Made by a program: the position numbers and the translations under genes. A DNA stretch of 64,000 nucleotides, from positions 266,607-330,606 of the forward strand of contig JAFIEV010000042.1 in assembly GCA_020832305.1 (NCBI GenBank), read 5' to 3'. Positions within the stretch are counted from its first letter, which is position 1; each line of letters opens with the position of its first letter. Below, one piece after another: positions 37,263 to 46,154 of the stretch. This stretch comes from Cyclobacteriaceae bacterium. GTDB lineage: Bacteria; Bacteroidota; Bacteroidia; Cytophagales; Cyclobacteriaceae. A model generated the notes under the pieces. It was not told the DNA's origin and made no database searches. It saw only the letters and a list, made by a program, of their open reading frames with translations.

Positions 37263-39686
37263 TTATTTTAGAGCTGTCCTATATTGTCTCCAGCTTTTAA
37301 CCCTGGAAAAATTGGGTTTGTTACCAATCAGGGAAGCGATTGCATAAGACAGGGCCGCCAACAACATAACCCATATAAAACCCCGCTCAATGGCGATTAT
37401 GGTTGCCAACACTGTACTGATGACAGAAAGGCAACCATTTATTCCCCACGCCCATGGCAATAACCGGCTATTAACTATTTGTAAACGGCGCAATCCCATA
37501 GGAAATGGCATTCCCATAATAAAAGATACAGGTGCAACTAAAATAAATGAGATGAGTAATTTTAAAAAAATGGGTTGGTCAATGAAATAACGAATCAATG
37601 AAATCAAAACAATACTATAGGTAATAATTAAAAGCATTACAAGAAAATTGACTATGGAAATGGTTTTGGCCTGCCAGCCCAGGTTTGTAGAAAAAAGACT
37701 CCCCAGTCCCGAGAAAATTAACATACCGCTTATTACCATCGCTGCTGCGTATATGGTATTTCCAAAAAAAAGAGAAAAAACCTGAATGAGAACGATTTCA
37801 AAAAACATAAATCCAAGCCCGAGGCAACTGAAATAAACCAAGGTGAAAGATTTACCCTTACCTTTCCATCCTATTTTAACCAGGGGAAGCAAAATAAGTG
37901 CTATGGCAATAATGAAAATCTGTATAAAAGTAAATACTACGATCAGGTAACCAAGTTCAAGGTAAGGCAGCCCTGACCATCCATAATTTGATATCATGGA
38001 TTTGATTCTGCCCCATTTGAGAAATTGGCCAAAAAATGGTTGATTATCAGTAGGTGGAGCTATATTGAATGGATAAGATCTGTAGAATTTTTCACGATCC
38101 TGTGCCATAATACTACGCACATATTCAAAGAACCTCTCATCTTCTACCTGGTTATACTGCTGAAGGTCATCTTTTTGAATATCCGGTAATATCAAAGGGT
38201 CAAAATACATTTCAGAACAAAATCTCCTGATCCTTCTTAATTCATCAAAGGAAATTGCTGACTTCTTTAATACATAAGTAATGGTACCCCAACCTCTTAT
38301 AGAAGCTATATGTTTATCAGGCGTATCAATTCCTTTTCCTTTTAAAGTTTCCACTAACAGTGCAAGCATTTTAAGACTGCTTCTAAATGGGTAATCCTGC
38401 CACACAGTCACACTAATCATACCATTTGAATTGAGCCTGTCCCAGATATCATCGAGTGCCTGTAAGGTAAAAAGATATTGTTCGTTGGTAGCCTTTATAC
38501 CTGCATCTCCGCCAAAAGCATTAATTGGCGGCAATACTATAAGGTCATATCCACTATTGTCTGATATAAGATAACTTCTGGAATGTTTCGGTATAAGATT
38601 GACTTCAGGGAAAGTGTAAATATGCTCATTTTGATCAAATTTCTGCTTCATGAATATATTAAGAGCCGCTGAATTGGGCTCAACGACATTGACAACCTTT
38701 GCTCCATTGCTCACAGCGTGGGCTGCACCGATTCCGGTAGCTCCATCGTTGATAAGTACACGTTCAACTTTATGCATCACGTAAGGCAATTGCTGTGTAG
38801 TACTTTGCATAAAAAATGCAGAGTCTTCTCTTTGAAACCGGTACACGGGACCAAACCATTCTCCATTGCAAAAAATAGCCCCTGATACAGGTATTTCACT
38901 TGTATAAGAAAGGCTTAAACCCGGCGCAAAACGAAGCGCCGGTGCTTCCACCAATTGAATAATTCCATAGACACTTGGCTTGGTTTCCACTATAGCTGCA
39001 CCGGGCAGATTTAACACTTTCGAAAGACTTTTATACTGTGACATTTGAAGAGATGCCGGATGGAATACCATCACCGCAGGTATAACTGCATATAAAAGTA
39101 CAGTAACTGGCAGCCATAAAATATCAGTTTTTTCAACAATGAGCAGCGCCCCCAGTAATGGCAAAAAGGCTATAAGTCCCGGCAGATATTGAGGTAGAAA
39201 AATATGAAACAAATAAAGGCATATTAATCCTCCGATACCAGAACCGATCAAATCACTGAAATAAAGTAATCCAATATTTCTTACATATTTTACATACACC
39301 AAACCAATAGCTAGGGCGCCAAAAAAGAATGGCATAAAAAAAGCCAAATAACTCAACACCAGTACCCGGGCATGACTTATATCCAGAAATAGCAGATAAC
39401 TCTCAAAATTTCCAAAAAAATGCCTTATGAAAAAAATCACAGTGCTCATACTCAGCGATGTTAAAAGCATCAACACCGGCAGCAAATAACGAGTTCTTTT
39501 CAATAACCAGTTTCTGTAAATGGCGATAAAGGTTCCACTGGCCCCAAAACCAAGTAAGGCAATAGAAATAACCATATACGCAAAATGATCCCATTGTGCA
39601 TAGGATAACATTTGCATTATGACCAATTGAAAAGCAACAATAGATGCAGATAAAAGCCCAATGGAAGGGAATAACCTTTTATTCAT
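37263..39686 (-). CDS. Multi-pass membrane protein with spermidine-synthase-like SAM domain
   Basis: An 807-residue protein. The N-terminal part (about 1-215) has six or seven transmembrane helices. A central soluble Rossmann-like domain (about 225-560) follows, with a nucleotide-binding-type segment VERVLINDGATGIGAAHAV, an acidic strand end VNVVEPN and YDLIVLPPINAFG. About six more helices lie at 590-790, including FFEIVLIQVFSLFFGN. This is the layout of the membrane spermine/spermidine synthase-like family, whose substrates are mostly unknown. The canonical aminopropyltransferase GGGxG and D-D motifs are altered (NDGATGIG; LPP in place of D-x-x-D), so polyamine synthesis is not claimed. It is a single gene. 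Confidence 0.75.
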   Translation of the reverse strand: MNKRLFPSIGLLSASIVAFQLVIMQMLSYAQWDHFAYMVISIALLGFGASGTFIAIYRNWLLKRTRYLLPVLMLLTSLSMSTVIFFIRHFFGNFESYLLFLDISHARVLVLSYLAFFMPFFFGALAIGLVYVKYVRNIGLLYFSDLIGSGIGGLICLYLFHIFLPQYLPGLIAFLPLLGALLIVEKTDILWLPVTVLLYAVIPAVMVFHPASLQMSQYKSLSKVLNLPGAAIVETKPSVYGIIQLVEAPALRFAPGLSLSYTSEIPVSGAIFCNGEWFGPVYRFQREDSAFFMQSTTQQLPYVMHKVERVLINDGATGIGAAHAVSNGAKVVNVVEPNSAALNIFMKQKFDQNEHIYTFPEVNLIPKHSRSYLISDNSGYDLIVLPPINAFGGDAGIKATNEQYLFTLQALDDIWDRLNSNGMISVTVWQDYPFRSSLKMLALLVETLKGKGIDTPDKHIASIRGWGTITYVLKKSAISFDELRRIRRFCSEMYFDPLILPDIQKDDLQQYNQVEDERFFEYVRSIMAQDREKFYRSYPFNIAPPTDNQPFFGQFLKWGRIKSMISNYGWSGLPYLELGYLIVVFTFIQIFIIAIALILLPLVKIGWKGKGKSFTLVYFSCLGLGFMFFEIVLIQVFSLFFGNTIYAAAMVISGMLIFSGLGSLFSTNLGWQAKTISIVNFLVMLLIITYSIVLISLIRYFIDQPIFLKLLISFILVAPVSFIMGMPFPMGLRRLQIVNSRLLPWAWGINGCLSVISTVLATIIAIERGFIWVMLLAALSYAIASLIGNKPNFSRVKSWRQYRTALK

Positions 39687-39969
39687 GCTTTTAAATGAAC
39701 CGTTTGAAGGTTAACACTTAACAGCAGACTATCCTTTTGCATTAAGCAAAGCGGTATATCAATCAGGAGACCAGGCAAAAGAGCTATTTTGGTGTTCATG
39801 TATTCAAAAAATAAAGCTGAAAAACCAACACTTTAAATTACCATAATTTCTTTATAAAAAACAAATGAAGCTCTAAAACTAAATTTTAACTGCTAATGTG
39901 CAAATTGTTTAAAAGAAATTTGCCTAATTTAAATTGTTTTCGTTTTAACAAGCAAAAACCTTTGTTGAT

Positions 39970-40560
39970 ATGATTTTATATGGTGCAGGTGGTCACGCCA
40001 GGGTTTTACTGGATTGTCTTCTCTCTGTGGGAGAAAACATCCCACTTATTTTTGACGATGATCCTGAAAAAACACAGCTAATGGGCATAGAAGTTCATAA
40101 TCACTACAGCGGTATTATGCATCAATATGATAAAATTATCATTGCAATTGGCGATAACAGAACAAGAAAAAAGATCAGTGAAAAAATTGAACACCGGCCA
40201 GGCTCCTTGTCGCACAGCTCAGCTATTATTTCTCCTTTTGCCTATATTGGAGAAGGTACTGTTGTATTACAAGGAGCCATAGTACAGGCAGGAGCTGTAA
40301 TAGGCCGGCATGTCATCATAAATACCGGAGCCATGATCGACCACGATTGTATAATCGGGGATTATACCCACGTAGGGCCCGGATCTGTGATATGTGGTGG
40401 TGTTAAGATTGATGAAGGCGTTTTAATAGGAGCAGGCGCTGTGGTAAAACCATCCATTGAAATTGGAAGCTGGTCAATCCTTGGCGCCGGTGCTGTAGTA
40501 GTTAAAAACGTCATCCGACAAGCCGTAGTGGCCGGTAATCCGGCCAAAGCACTGAAATAA
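39970..40560 (+). CDS. PglD/NeuD-type sugar O- or N-acetyltransferase
   Basis: A 196-residue left-handed beta-helix acetyltransferase. The N-terminal Rossmann-like substrate domain starts MILYGAGGHARVLLDCL and continues to about residue 75 (IIIAIGDNRTRKKI). The hexapeptide-repeat helix occupies about 85-190, with the catalytic-His region NTGAMIDHDCIIGDYTHVGPG and the end AVVAGNPAKAL. Such enzymes acetylate UDP-linked amino sugars or sialic acid for glycans. No glycan genes are next to it. It converges on the ABC permease gene with a gap of 6 bases. Confidence 0.85.
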   Translation: MILYGAGGHARVLLDCLLSVGENIPLIFDDDPEKTQLMGIEVHNHYSGIMHQYDKIIIAIGDNRTRKKISEKIEHRPGSLSHSSAIISPFAYIGEGTVVLQGAIVQAGAVIGRHVIINTGAMIDHDCIIGDYTHVGPGSVICGGVKIDEGVLIGAGAVVKPSIEIGSWSILGAGAVVVKNVIRQAVVAGNPAKALK

Positions 40561-40566
40561 AAGATA

Positions 40567-41877
40567 TTAATTTTTCATAAACAGCCATTTGGCAAGTATT
40601 TTATAATTCACTTTAGCGCCATGCATTAAAACTCCTATGCGGTATATTCGGCCGGCCATCCAGGTGGTAAAAATAAATCCGCCAACAAGTAATCCCATAG
40701 ACAACATCAATTGCCATACCGGCACACCAAAGGGAATTCGCATCATCATAACAACTGGGCTGAAAAGTGGAATTATAGACATCCAAAAAGCCAGACTGCC
40801 ATCAGGGTCTTTTAATACTGCACCTAAAACCACTATGGAAATTATAAGAGGGATTGTTACGGGCAACTGAAATTGCTGGGCATCTGAATCGGTATCCGCA
40901 GCAGATCCGATGGCAGCGAACAAAGAGCCGTATAGGAGGTATGCGCCGAGAAAGTAAAATAAAAAACTGAATAAAATCAAAGGGATATTGATGGTACCTA
41001 TGGCTTTAAAAACTTCCTGAACCATTTGTTCTGTCTCGCCCGCCGAAGTGGTGGAAGTCATCTGGCCCATTTGTTGAATTTGATCAGTGTCAAGATTATT
41101 TATTCCAAGTATCGCAATGGCACCTGAGTAAATAATAACCGTGAAAACGGCCCATATCAAAAACTGTGTCAGTCCTACGGCCCCAATACCAATGATTTTC
41201 CCAAGCATAAGTTGAAAAGGACGTACCGATGAAATAATGACTTCTACAATTCGGTTTGACTTCTCTTCTATTACACCACGCATTATCTGAACTCCATAAA
41301 AGAGAATAAAGAAATATATTAACAGAGAAGCTACATATCCGACAGCTGTTGCTACGCCAGTACTACTTTCCTTCTCTTCTCCCTTTGAAATATTGATGGT
41401 CTGAACTGAAATATTGGCATTGAGCTTTTTAAGTATTTCCCGGTCAATGCCAGCCTCTTCAATGCGAAAATCTTCTATCACCTTGCCCAGAGATCTCTCT
41501 ATGCCCATCATAACATCCATAGATGGGTTTCTGTCGGCATAAAGCCTGATACCCTCAGGCTTGTTAAAATCCATCAGTGGTAAATGTAAAACCCCGTAAA
41601 ACATCCGCTCCTCTAGCTGTTGCCTTGCCAGTGCAATATCGTTTTCCCTGAAATCGAAGACTATAGATCCGGTGTTTTTTAGTTTTCCGGCAAAATATGC
41701 ATTTTCATCTACTACGGCGATGGTTCTGGATTCACCACCGTCACGGGTCATAAGCCATATGGGTACAACCATTAGCATGGCAAACAATACTGGGCCCAAA
41801 ATACTCATTATTATAAATGATTTCTTTCTGACCCTCGTAAGATATTCACGTTGAATTATCAATCCGGTTTTACTCAT
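40567..41877 (-). CDS. ABC-2-type transporter permease (NatB-like)
   Basis: Membrane subunit of an ABC exporter. From the ATG at 41877 (MSKTGLIIQREYLTRVRKKSF) it has 436 residues; the frame is open 13 codons further upstream but that would overlap the ATPase gene more deeply. One N-terminal helix (about 24-43), a large extracytoplasmic domain (about 45-170), and five or six C-terminal helices match the NatB/ABC2_membrane_3 type. The start overlaps the ATPase stop (ATGAGTAA, 8 bases), so the pair is translationally coupled. The exported substrate (Na+, lipid or other) cannot be told. Confidence 0.85.
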   Translation of the reverse strand: MSKTGLIIQREYLTRVRKKSFIIMSILGPVLFAMLMVVPIWLMTRDGGESRTIAVVDENAYFAGKLKNTGSIVFDFRENDIALARQQLEERMFYGVLHLPLMDFNKPEGIRLYADRNPSMDVMMGIERSLGKVIEDFRIEEAGIDREILKKLNANISVQTINISKGEEKESSTGVATAVGYVASLLIYFFILFYGVQIMRGVIEEKSNRIVEVIISSVRPFQLMLGKIIGIGAVGLTQFLIWAVFTVIIYSGAIAILGINNLDTDQIQQMGQMTSTTSAGETEQMVQEVFKAIGTINIPLILFSFLFYFLGAYLLYGSLFAAIGSAADTDSDAQQFQLPVTIPLIISIVVLGAVLKDPDGSLAFWMSIIPLFSPVVMMMRIPFGVPVWQLMLSMGLLVGGFIFTTWMAGRIYRIGVLMHGAKVNYKILAKWLFMKN

Positions 41878-42790
41878 GATTCGTCTCCCCCTGTACTTTC
41901 CTGATAAAAATTTCACTCATCGATGGAATTCTCTCCTGGAAAGAAATGATTTCTACCCTATCTATAAAAAATTTCAATAAATCAGTAGACCTGACCTGCG
42001 GTGAAGTTTTTACTTCCATTTTAGTTATCCCCTGAAAAGCCCCCGGAGCTTCATGTAAAACCTCAAAAAAATCACTCGTTCCTTCCAGTTCACCTTTATA
42101 TTCTATAATAAAAGAATGCGATTTATGTGCGTCTTTGATCTCGTGTTTCGGCCCGTCCAAGATTTTCTTTGATTTATTTATTAATGCAATATGATCACAA
42201 AGTTCTTCGACAGTTTCCATACGGTGGGTACTGAAAATAACTGAGGCGCCATTTCTACGCAATTCAAATATTTCATCACGAATCAGGTTGGCATTAATCG
42301 GATCAAATCCCGAAAAGGGTTCGTCAAGAATTATCAGCTTTGGGTCATGCAATACAGTTGTAATAAACTGAACTTTCTGCTGCATACCTTTTGATAAATC
42401 TTCAACCTTCTTCTCCCACCAGCCAGTCATATCAAACCTTTTGAACCAATATCGTATCCTTTCATTTGTTTCCTTTCGGGATAGACCTTTAAGCTGACCC
42501 AGGTACATTAGCTGTTCCCCAACCTTCATCTTTTTATAAAGTCCCCGTTCTTCAGGAAGATACCCAATTCCGGATATATGCTTTTGGGATAACTTTTCTC
42601 CTTTGAACAACACTTCCCCCCTATCGGCAAAAATAATTTGATTTATGATTCGTATAAGCGTGGTTTTACCGGCTCCGTTTGGCCCTAATAAGCCAAAAAT
42701 ACTCTGTTCAGGAATGCTGAGACTAACACTATCAAGGGCTAGAAAGTCTCCGTAATTTTTAGATAGATCCTTAGTGACTAATATATTCAA
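41870..42790 (-). CDS. ABC transporter ATP-binding protein (NatA-like)
   Basis: ATPase of the exporter encoded with the following permease, 306 residues. Walker A is GPNGAGKTTL (about 35), the Q-loop region is GYLPEERGLYKK, the signature LSKGMQQKVQF is slightly divergent from LSGGQ as usual in NatA-like proteins, and Walker B plus the D-loop is LIILDEPFSGFDP. The H-loop lies in IFSTHRMETVEEL. A C-terminal DUF4162-like extension follows. It lies 117 bases downstream of the last cox-cluster gene and is probably a separate unit. Confidence 0.92.
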   Translation of the reverse strand: MNILVTKDLSKNYGDFLALDSVSLSIPEQSIFGLLGPNGAGKTTLIRIINQIIFADRGEVLFKGEKLSQKHISGIGYLPEERGLYKKMKVGEQLMYLGQLKGLSRKETNERIRYWFKRFDMTGWWEKKVEDLSKGMQQKVQFITTVLHDPKLIILDEPFSGFDPINANLIRDEIFELRRNGASVIFSTHRMETVEELCDHIALINKSKKILDGPKHEIKDAHKSHSFIIEYKGELEGTSDFFEVLHEAPGAFQGITKMEVKTSPQVRSTDLLKFFIDRVEIISFQERIPSMSEIFIRKVQGETNHE

Positions 42791-42907
42791 TATTGCAGAA
42801 TTTTATTCTCTGCAAAATAAGCAGCTAATGAGTATTTTAAAACCTCAAAAGGACAAAAGATCTAAATGGATTTTTAAAGGGCAATAACATACATCAGCGG
42901 TGGCAGG

Positions 42908-43204
42908 TCAAATCTGTTGTATTCTTTTTCTTCTCAGTTCGGCCATCTGAATCTTTCGGAGATTCTCATTGCTACTTTTATACCACATAATAGCTATGAC
43001 AATAATGGCGAGATAAGGCATGGCAAATAAATACAAAATGCCTGTGTTTAACTTGGCTGCAATGCCGATGTCTCCATTACTCACATTATTTTCAACTGTC
43101 GCCCTGCACATTGCGCACTGTGCCTCTGCGCTTCCCAGAGCTGATAACAACCATAATGTCAAAAATATGATTATAAAGAATATGACAAACGAGGTACTTT
43201 TCAT
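42908..43204 (-). CDS. Small CxxC membrane protein of the cytochrome oxidase cluster
   Basis: A 98-residue protein with a signal or membrane segment (about 5-28), then AQCAMCRATVENN with a CxxC (about 30-33), a second transmembrane helix (about 52-72) and a basic tail (LRRKRIQQI). I recognise no named family. Its place at the end of the oxidase/assembly run, 10 bases after the DUF420 gene, suggests a role in oxidase assembly, for instance metal or thiol handling, but this is inference from position and the CxxC only. Confidence 0.7.
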   Translation of the reverse strand: MKSTSFVIFFIIIFLTLWLLSALGSAEAQCAMCRATVENNVSNGDIGIAAKLNTGILYLFAMPYLAIIVIAIMWYKSSNENLRKIQMAELRRKRIQQI

Positions 43205-43214
43205 ATCAATTTCC

Positions 43215-43754
43215 TTAGAATGAATAATATGGTCTAATCATCAAGTATACTATTACACCGGTTACCGACACATAAAGCCAGATCGGTAAAGTAAATTTTA
43301 CTACTTTTTTATGCTTGTCAATTTTATTTGACAATGCATAATAGAAAGCAAACAATACAAACGGAACTACAACAGCCGCAAGTATTATATGACTGATTAA
43401 AATAAAAAAATACACAGTTCTAATCCAACCTTCACCACCAAATGGAGTGGAATCGGTAGATGCGTGATAAATAACATAAGAGACGAGAAAGAGAGATCCT
43501 AACACAAATGCTGAAATCATAGCATTTTTGTGATAGGTTATATTTCCTTTACTGATAAACCAAAAGCCTGCTATCAATAAAATTGACGTAGAGGTATTAA
43601 TAATCCCATTAAAATGAGGCAGAAAATATACCCATGCACCTGCATTGTCAATTTTGGAAGGCATAAATAAAAGCAATGCTACCACAATCGGTATAGCTAT
43701 TGACAAAATACTAATGATAAGCGGAAAATAATTTTTTGATTGAATTGTATTCAT
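43215..43754 (-). CDS. DUF420 membrane protein
   Basis: A 179-residue protein with five predicted transmembrane helices and conserved His residues in LPHFNGIINTSTS, ITYHKNAM, VIYHASTD and ILISHIILA. This pattern fits DUF420 (YozB/CtaM-like), a family found beside cytochrome oxidase genes and linked to their assembly in Gram-positive bacteria. It lies 3 bases after the SCO-like gene, so it is cotranscribed. Confidence 0.85.
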   Translation of the reverse strand: MNTIQSKNYFPLIISILSIAIPIVVALLLFMPSKIDNAGAWVYFLPHFNGIINTSTSILLIAGFWFISKGNITYHKNAMISAFVLGSLFLVSYVIYHASTDSTPFGGEGWIRTVYFFILISHIILAAVVVPFVLFAFYYALSNKIDKHKKVVKFTLPIWLYVSVTGVIVYLMIRPYYSF

Positions 43755-43757
43755 TTC

Positions 43758-44354
43758 TTATTTTAACAAAATCCTTGATTCCAGTAAAAGTCTGTCAGTA
43801 TCTTTGGTGCTCAAACCGTCGTAATAACCTCTGATTATGCCCTCTGCATCCGTCAATACCATCAAATGAAAAGGATCCTGTTTTGACAAACCTTCCTGTA
43901 TTAACTTTCCTTCATTTAGCATAAACAGACAATTTAATTCCGACATACTTTTGTCTGAAATATCTACAATCTGAAAATCATTCTTATTAACAGAAATATC
44001 ATCCCAAATGTTGGCAGGTATTTCACAATCATGCGTTAAAATTAGTACGTGTATTTTTCCATCCAGTGATTCATAAATACGCCCCAGATGGTATAATTTA
44101 CTTTTCAGATCGCCTGGCCGGCAAGGGGCTGTATAAAATGCCGTAACAATTTTTTTTTCGCCCTGTGGAAATGCATTTATGATTTGGAAATCTACTGTAT
44201 AAGGGATCAGTGCATTTTCACATTCCGTCATTTCGAACACTCCTTCCTGATAAAACCGGTTTACTTCGAAAGTATTATCACCGAAAATCCTTAAAAAGAC
44301 AAACACCAGGGCAGGTATGGCTAAAATGAATAATAGAAAAACAAATTTCTTCAT
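43758..44354 (-). CDS. SCO1/SenC-like protein lacking the copper CxxxC motif
   Basis: About 198 residues from ATG 44354 (MKKFVFLLF; an ATG four codons upstream touches a hairpin). An N-terminal anchor (about 3-23) precedes a thioredoxin-like domain. The C-terminal block FHLMVLTDAEGIIRGYYDGL strongly resembles SCO proteins (VLIDKEGRIRGYYDGT-like). At the position of the copper-binding TxCPxxCP loop it has FYTAPCRPGDLKSK: only one Cys remains. A His (DPFHLM) is present near the expected ligand position. It probably arose from a CuA-assembly SCO and may have lost copper transfer. It lies in the cox cluster between ctaF and the DUF420 gene. Confidence 0.7.
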   Translation of the reverse strand: MKKFVFLLFILAIPALVFVFLRIFGDNTFEVNRFYQEGVFEMTECENALIPYTVDFQIINAFPQGEKKIVTAFYTAPCRPGDLKSKLYHLGRIYESLDGKIHVLILTHDCEIPANIWDDISVNKNDFQIVDISDKSMSELNCLFMLNEGKLIQEGLSKQDPFHLMVLTDAEGIIRGYYDGLSTKDTDRLLLESRILLK

Positions 44355-44367
44355 AGTAAAATGCACA

Positions 44368-44399
44368 AAAGCAGACCATCGTTTACAATGATCTGCTTT
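44368..44399 (-). terminator. Hairpin between ctaF and the SCO-like gene
   Basis: Outer 8-bp stem AAAGCAGA/TCTGCTTT extended by three more pairs past one mismatch. On the minus strand TTTTGTGCATTTTA follows. It probably terminates or attenuates transcription after the oxidase structural genes, lowering expression of the assembly genes behind it. Confidence 0.55.
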
Positions 44400-44436
44400 A
44401 ATTGAAATAAAAGTAGAATATTTTAAATTTTAAAAT

Positions 44437-44760
44437 TTATCTGACATTGAATATTGCGCCACCCTCATAAATCAAGGCAATAACTAACCAAACGACAAAT
44501 ATGCTTGGTATTACAATAGACCAAATGAGGACCTTAACTTCGTACTTAAGGTGCATAAATTCACCAACAATGTAAAAAGCTTTAACCAGGGTTAGCGTAA
44601 CAAAAATAGTGTATAACAGAACTCCTCTCGGCAACACATAAGCAAAGATGAATTCAATGACTGTGAGCACGAATAAATATCCTGCTATTGTCCAAAGTTT
44701 TTTTATCTTGGCATTATCTGCCGGTTGTGCGATTACATTGCTTTTTTCTTCCAGTGCCAT
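44437..44760 (-). CDS. ctaF: Cytochrome c oxidase subunit IV family protein
   Basis: A 107-residue membrane protein with three predicted helices (about 28-46, 52-72 and 80-100), fitting the prokaryotic subunit IV (COX4_pro) family. The conserved pattern includes VLTVIEFIFAY, a central KAFYIVGEFMHLKYE and a final membrane strand. It stabilises the oxidase. It lies 21 bases after a subunit III gene and ends the structural part of the operon. Confidence 0.85.
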   Translation of the reverse strand: MALEEKSNVIAQPADNAKIKKLWTIAGYLFVLTVIEFIFAYVLPRGVLLYTIFVTLTLVKAFYIVGEFMHLKYEVKVLIWSIVIPSIFVVWLVIALIYEGGAIFNVR

Positions 44761-44781
44761 AGTTGTTATTGTGTTTGATTA

Positions 44782-45534
44782 TCAAATAAGGTAAAAGAAT
44801 GTAAATACAAAGACCCAGACCAGGTCAACAAAGTGCCAGTACAAACCGATTTTTTCTACCATTTCATAGTGGCCTCTGCGTTCATATACACCCGTTGTCG
44901 CCTGATAAAATGCTATAAACAATAAAAAAACACCGCTTAGAACATGAAAACCGTGAAAACCAGTGATAAAAAAGAATAAACTCGCGAACAGCGGAGGGCC
45001 ATATTCATTGATGACGAGATTAGCACCAAAAAAACGGGAACCATCAGAAAGCAGAATACCCTGGTCTGTGCCATGGATAAAGTGAGCCCACTCCCAGGCC
45101 TGGCAGGCAAGAAAGGTAGAGCCACCCACAATGGTCCAAAGTAACCACTTTATCACATTCTTTCTATCCATACGTTCACCGGCTTCAACCGCAAGTACCA
45201 TGGTCACGCTGCTCAAAATCAAGATAAAAGTCATGGCTGCAACGAAAACCAACGGAAGACTTACTCCGTGCAAAAATGGCACGGCATCAAAAACCCTTTC
45301 TGGAATTGGCCAATAATCATGGGAGGATACAAAATCCGCTGCTTTACCTTCATATGCAGGATGTGCAAACCTGAGAAGACCATAGGTGATCAATAAACCA
45401 GAAAATGTAAAAGCATCAGAAAGAAGGAAAAACCACATCATGAGTTTCCCGTAACTCGCTTTCAAAGGTGAAACGCCACCGCTCCATAAATATTTTTTTG
45501 GAACTTCGGCACTAACAGATGCTAAATTTGCCAT
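44782..45534 (-). CDS. ctaE: Heme-copper oxidase subunit III (first of two)
   Basis: A 250-residue protein of about seven helices with subunit III landmarks: MWFFLLSDAFTFSGLLITYG, ACQAWEWAHFI, FFFITGFHGFHVLSGVFLL (about 185-205) and the final VEKIGLYWHFVDLVWVFVFTFFYLI. It is 38 bases downstream of a second, shorter subunit III gene. Two adjacent, sequence-divergent subunit III genes are a known arrangement in Bacteroidota and not an assembly error. Confidence 0.92.
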   Translation of the reverse strand: MANLASVSAEVPKKYLWSGGVSPLKASYGKLMMWFFLLSDAFTFSGLLITYGLLRFAHPAYEGKAADFVSSHDYWPIPERVFDAVPFLHGVSLPLVFVAAMTFILILSSVTMVLAVEAGERMDRKNVIKWLLWTIVGGSTFLACQAWEWAHFIHGTDQGILLSDGSRFFGANLVINEYGPPLFASLFFFITGFHGFHVLSGVFLLFIAFYQATTGVYERRGHYEMVEKIGLYWHFVDLVWVFVFTFFYLI

Positions 45535-45571
45535 GCTTAAATTTATCTATTTTACATTACTTAATTCAAAA

Positions 45572-46150
45572 TCAATGATTGATCATCATAAATATATAAA
45601 GATACAACCATAATGCACCTAAAAAGTGCCAATAGGTTAGGCACATTTCAAAGCTTGTCAGAGACCTGGAATGAATCTTCAGACGAAAGGCCTTATATAT
45701 AATTACAAATATAAAGATCAATCCACTAACTAAATGAGCCCCGTGTAAGCCCGTGAATACATATATAAAAGAACCGGAAGGATTACCCACGAAATATACA
45801 TTTCTCTCCACCAATTGCACCCACGATATATATTGCGCCACCAAAAATAATAAGCCCAGGGTAAGACTCAAAATCAGACCCGCTTTTAAACCAAATAAAT
45901 TATCCTTTCTGGCTGCATAATATGACCAATGTAATGCAATACTACTCAAAACTATGATTACAGAACTTATAAAAAAGGCAGATGGCAATTCAAAATCAAG
46001 CCAGTTTCCCTCAGATTGCTTTACAATGTAAGCGCTGGTTAGTGCAGCAAAAACCATAACTACTGTAACAATAAACAACCATAAAGCGAACTTTTTAGGG
46101 TTCATTGACAAAGTAGGTTTAGGCTGATCCAGCTGCATGGTATTTTCCAT
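45572..46150 (-). CDS. Heme-copper oxidase subunit III (second, short form)
   Basis: A 192-residue protein with five helices. Motifs shared with subunit III include IVKQSEGNWLDFELPSAF, LFLVAQYISWVQL, GSFIYVFTGLHGAHLVSGL and TYWHFLGALWLYLYIFM. It lacks the first two helices of the long form, as in CyoC-type subunits. It lies 5 bases after ctaB and 38 before ctaE. It may be a second subunit III of the same enzyme. Confidence 0.9.
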   Translation of the reverse strand: MENTMQLDQPKPTLSMNPKKFALWLFIVTVVMVFAALTSAYIVKQSEGNWLDFELPSAFFISSVIIVLSSIALHWSYYAARKDNLFGLKAGLILSLTLGLLFLVAQYISWVQLVERNVYFVGNPSGSFIYVFTGLHGAHLVSGLIFIFVIIYKAFRLKIHSRSLTSFEMCLTYWHFLGALWLYLYIFMMINH

Positions 46151-46154
46151 TTAA

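Noticed and set aside
44782-46150. Two subunit III genes as an assembly duplication
   Set aside because: The proteins differ in length and sequence throughout; this is a known Bacteroidota arrangement.
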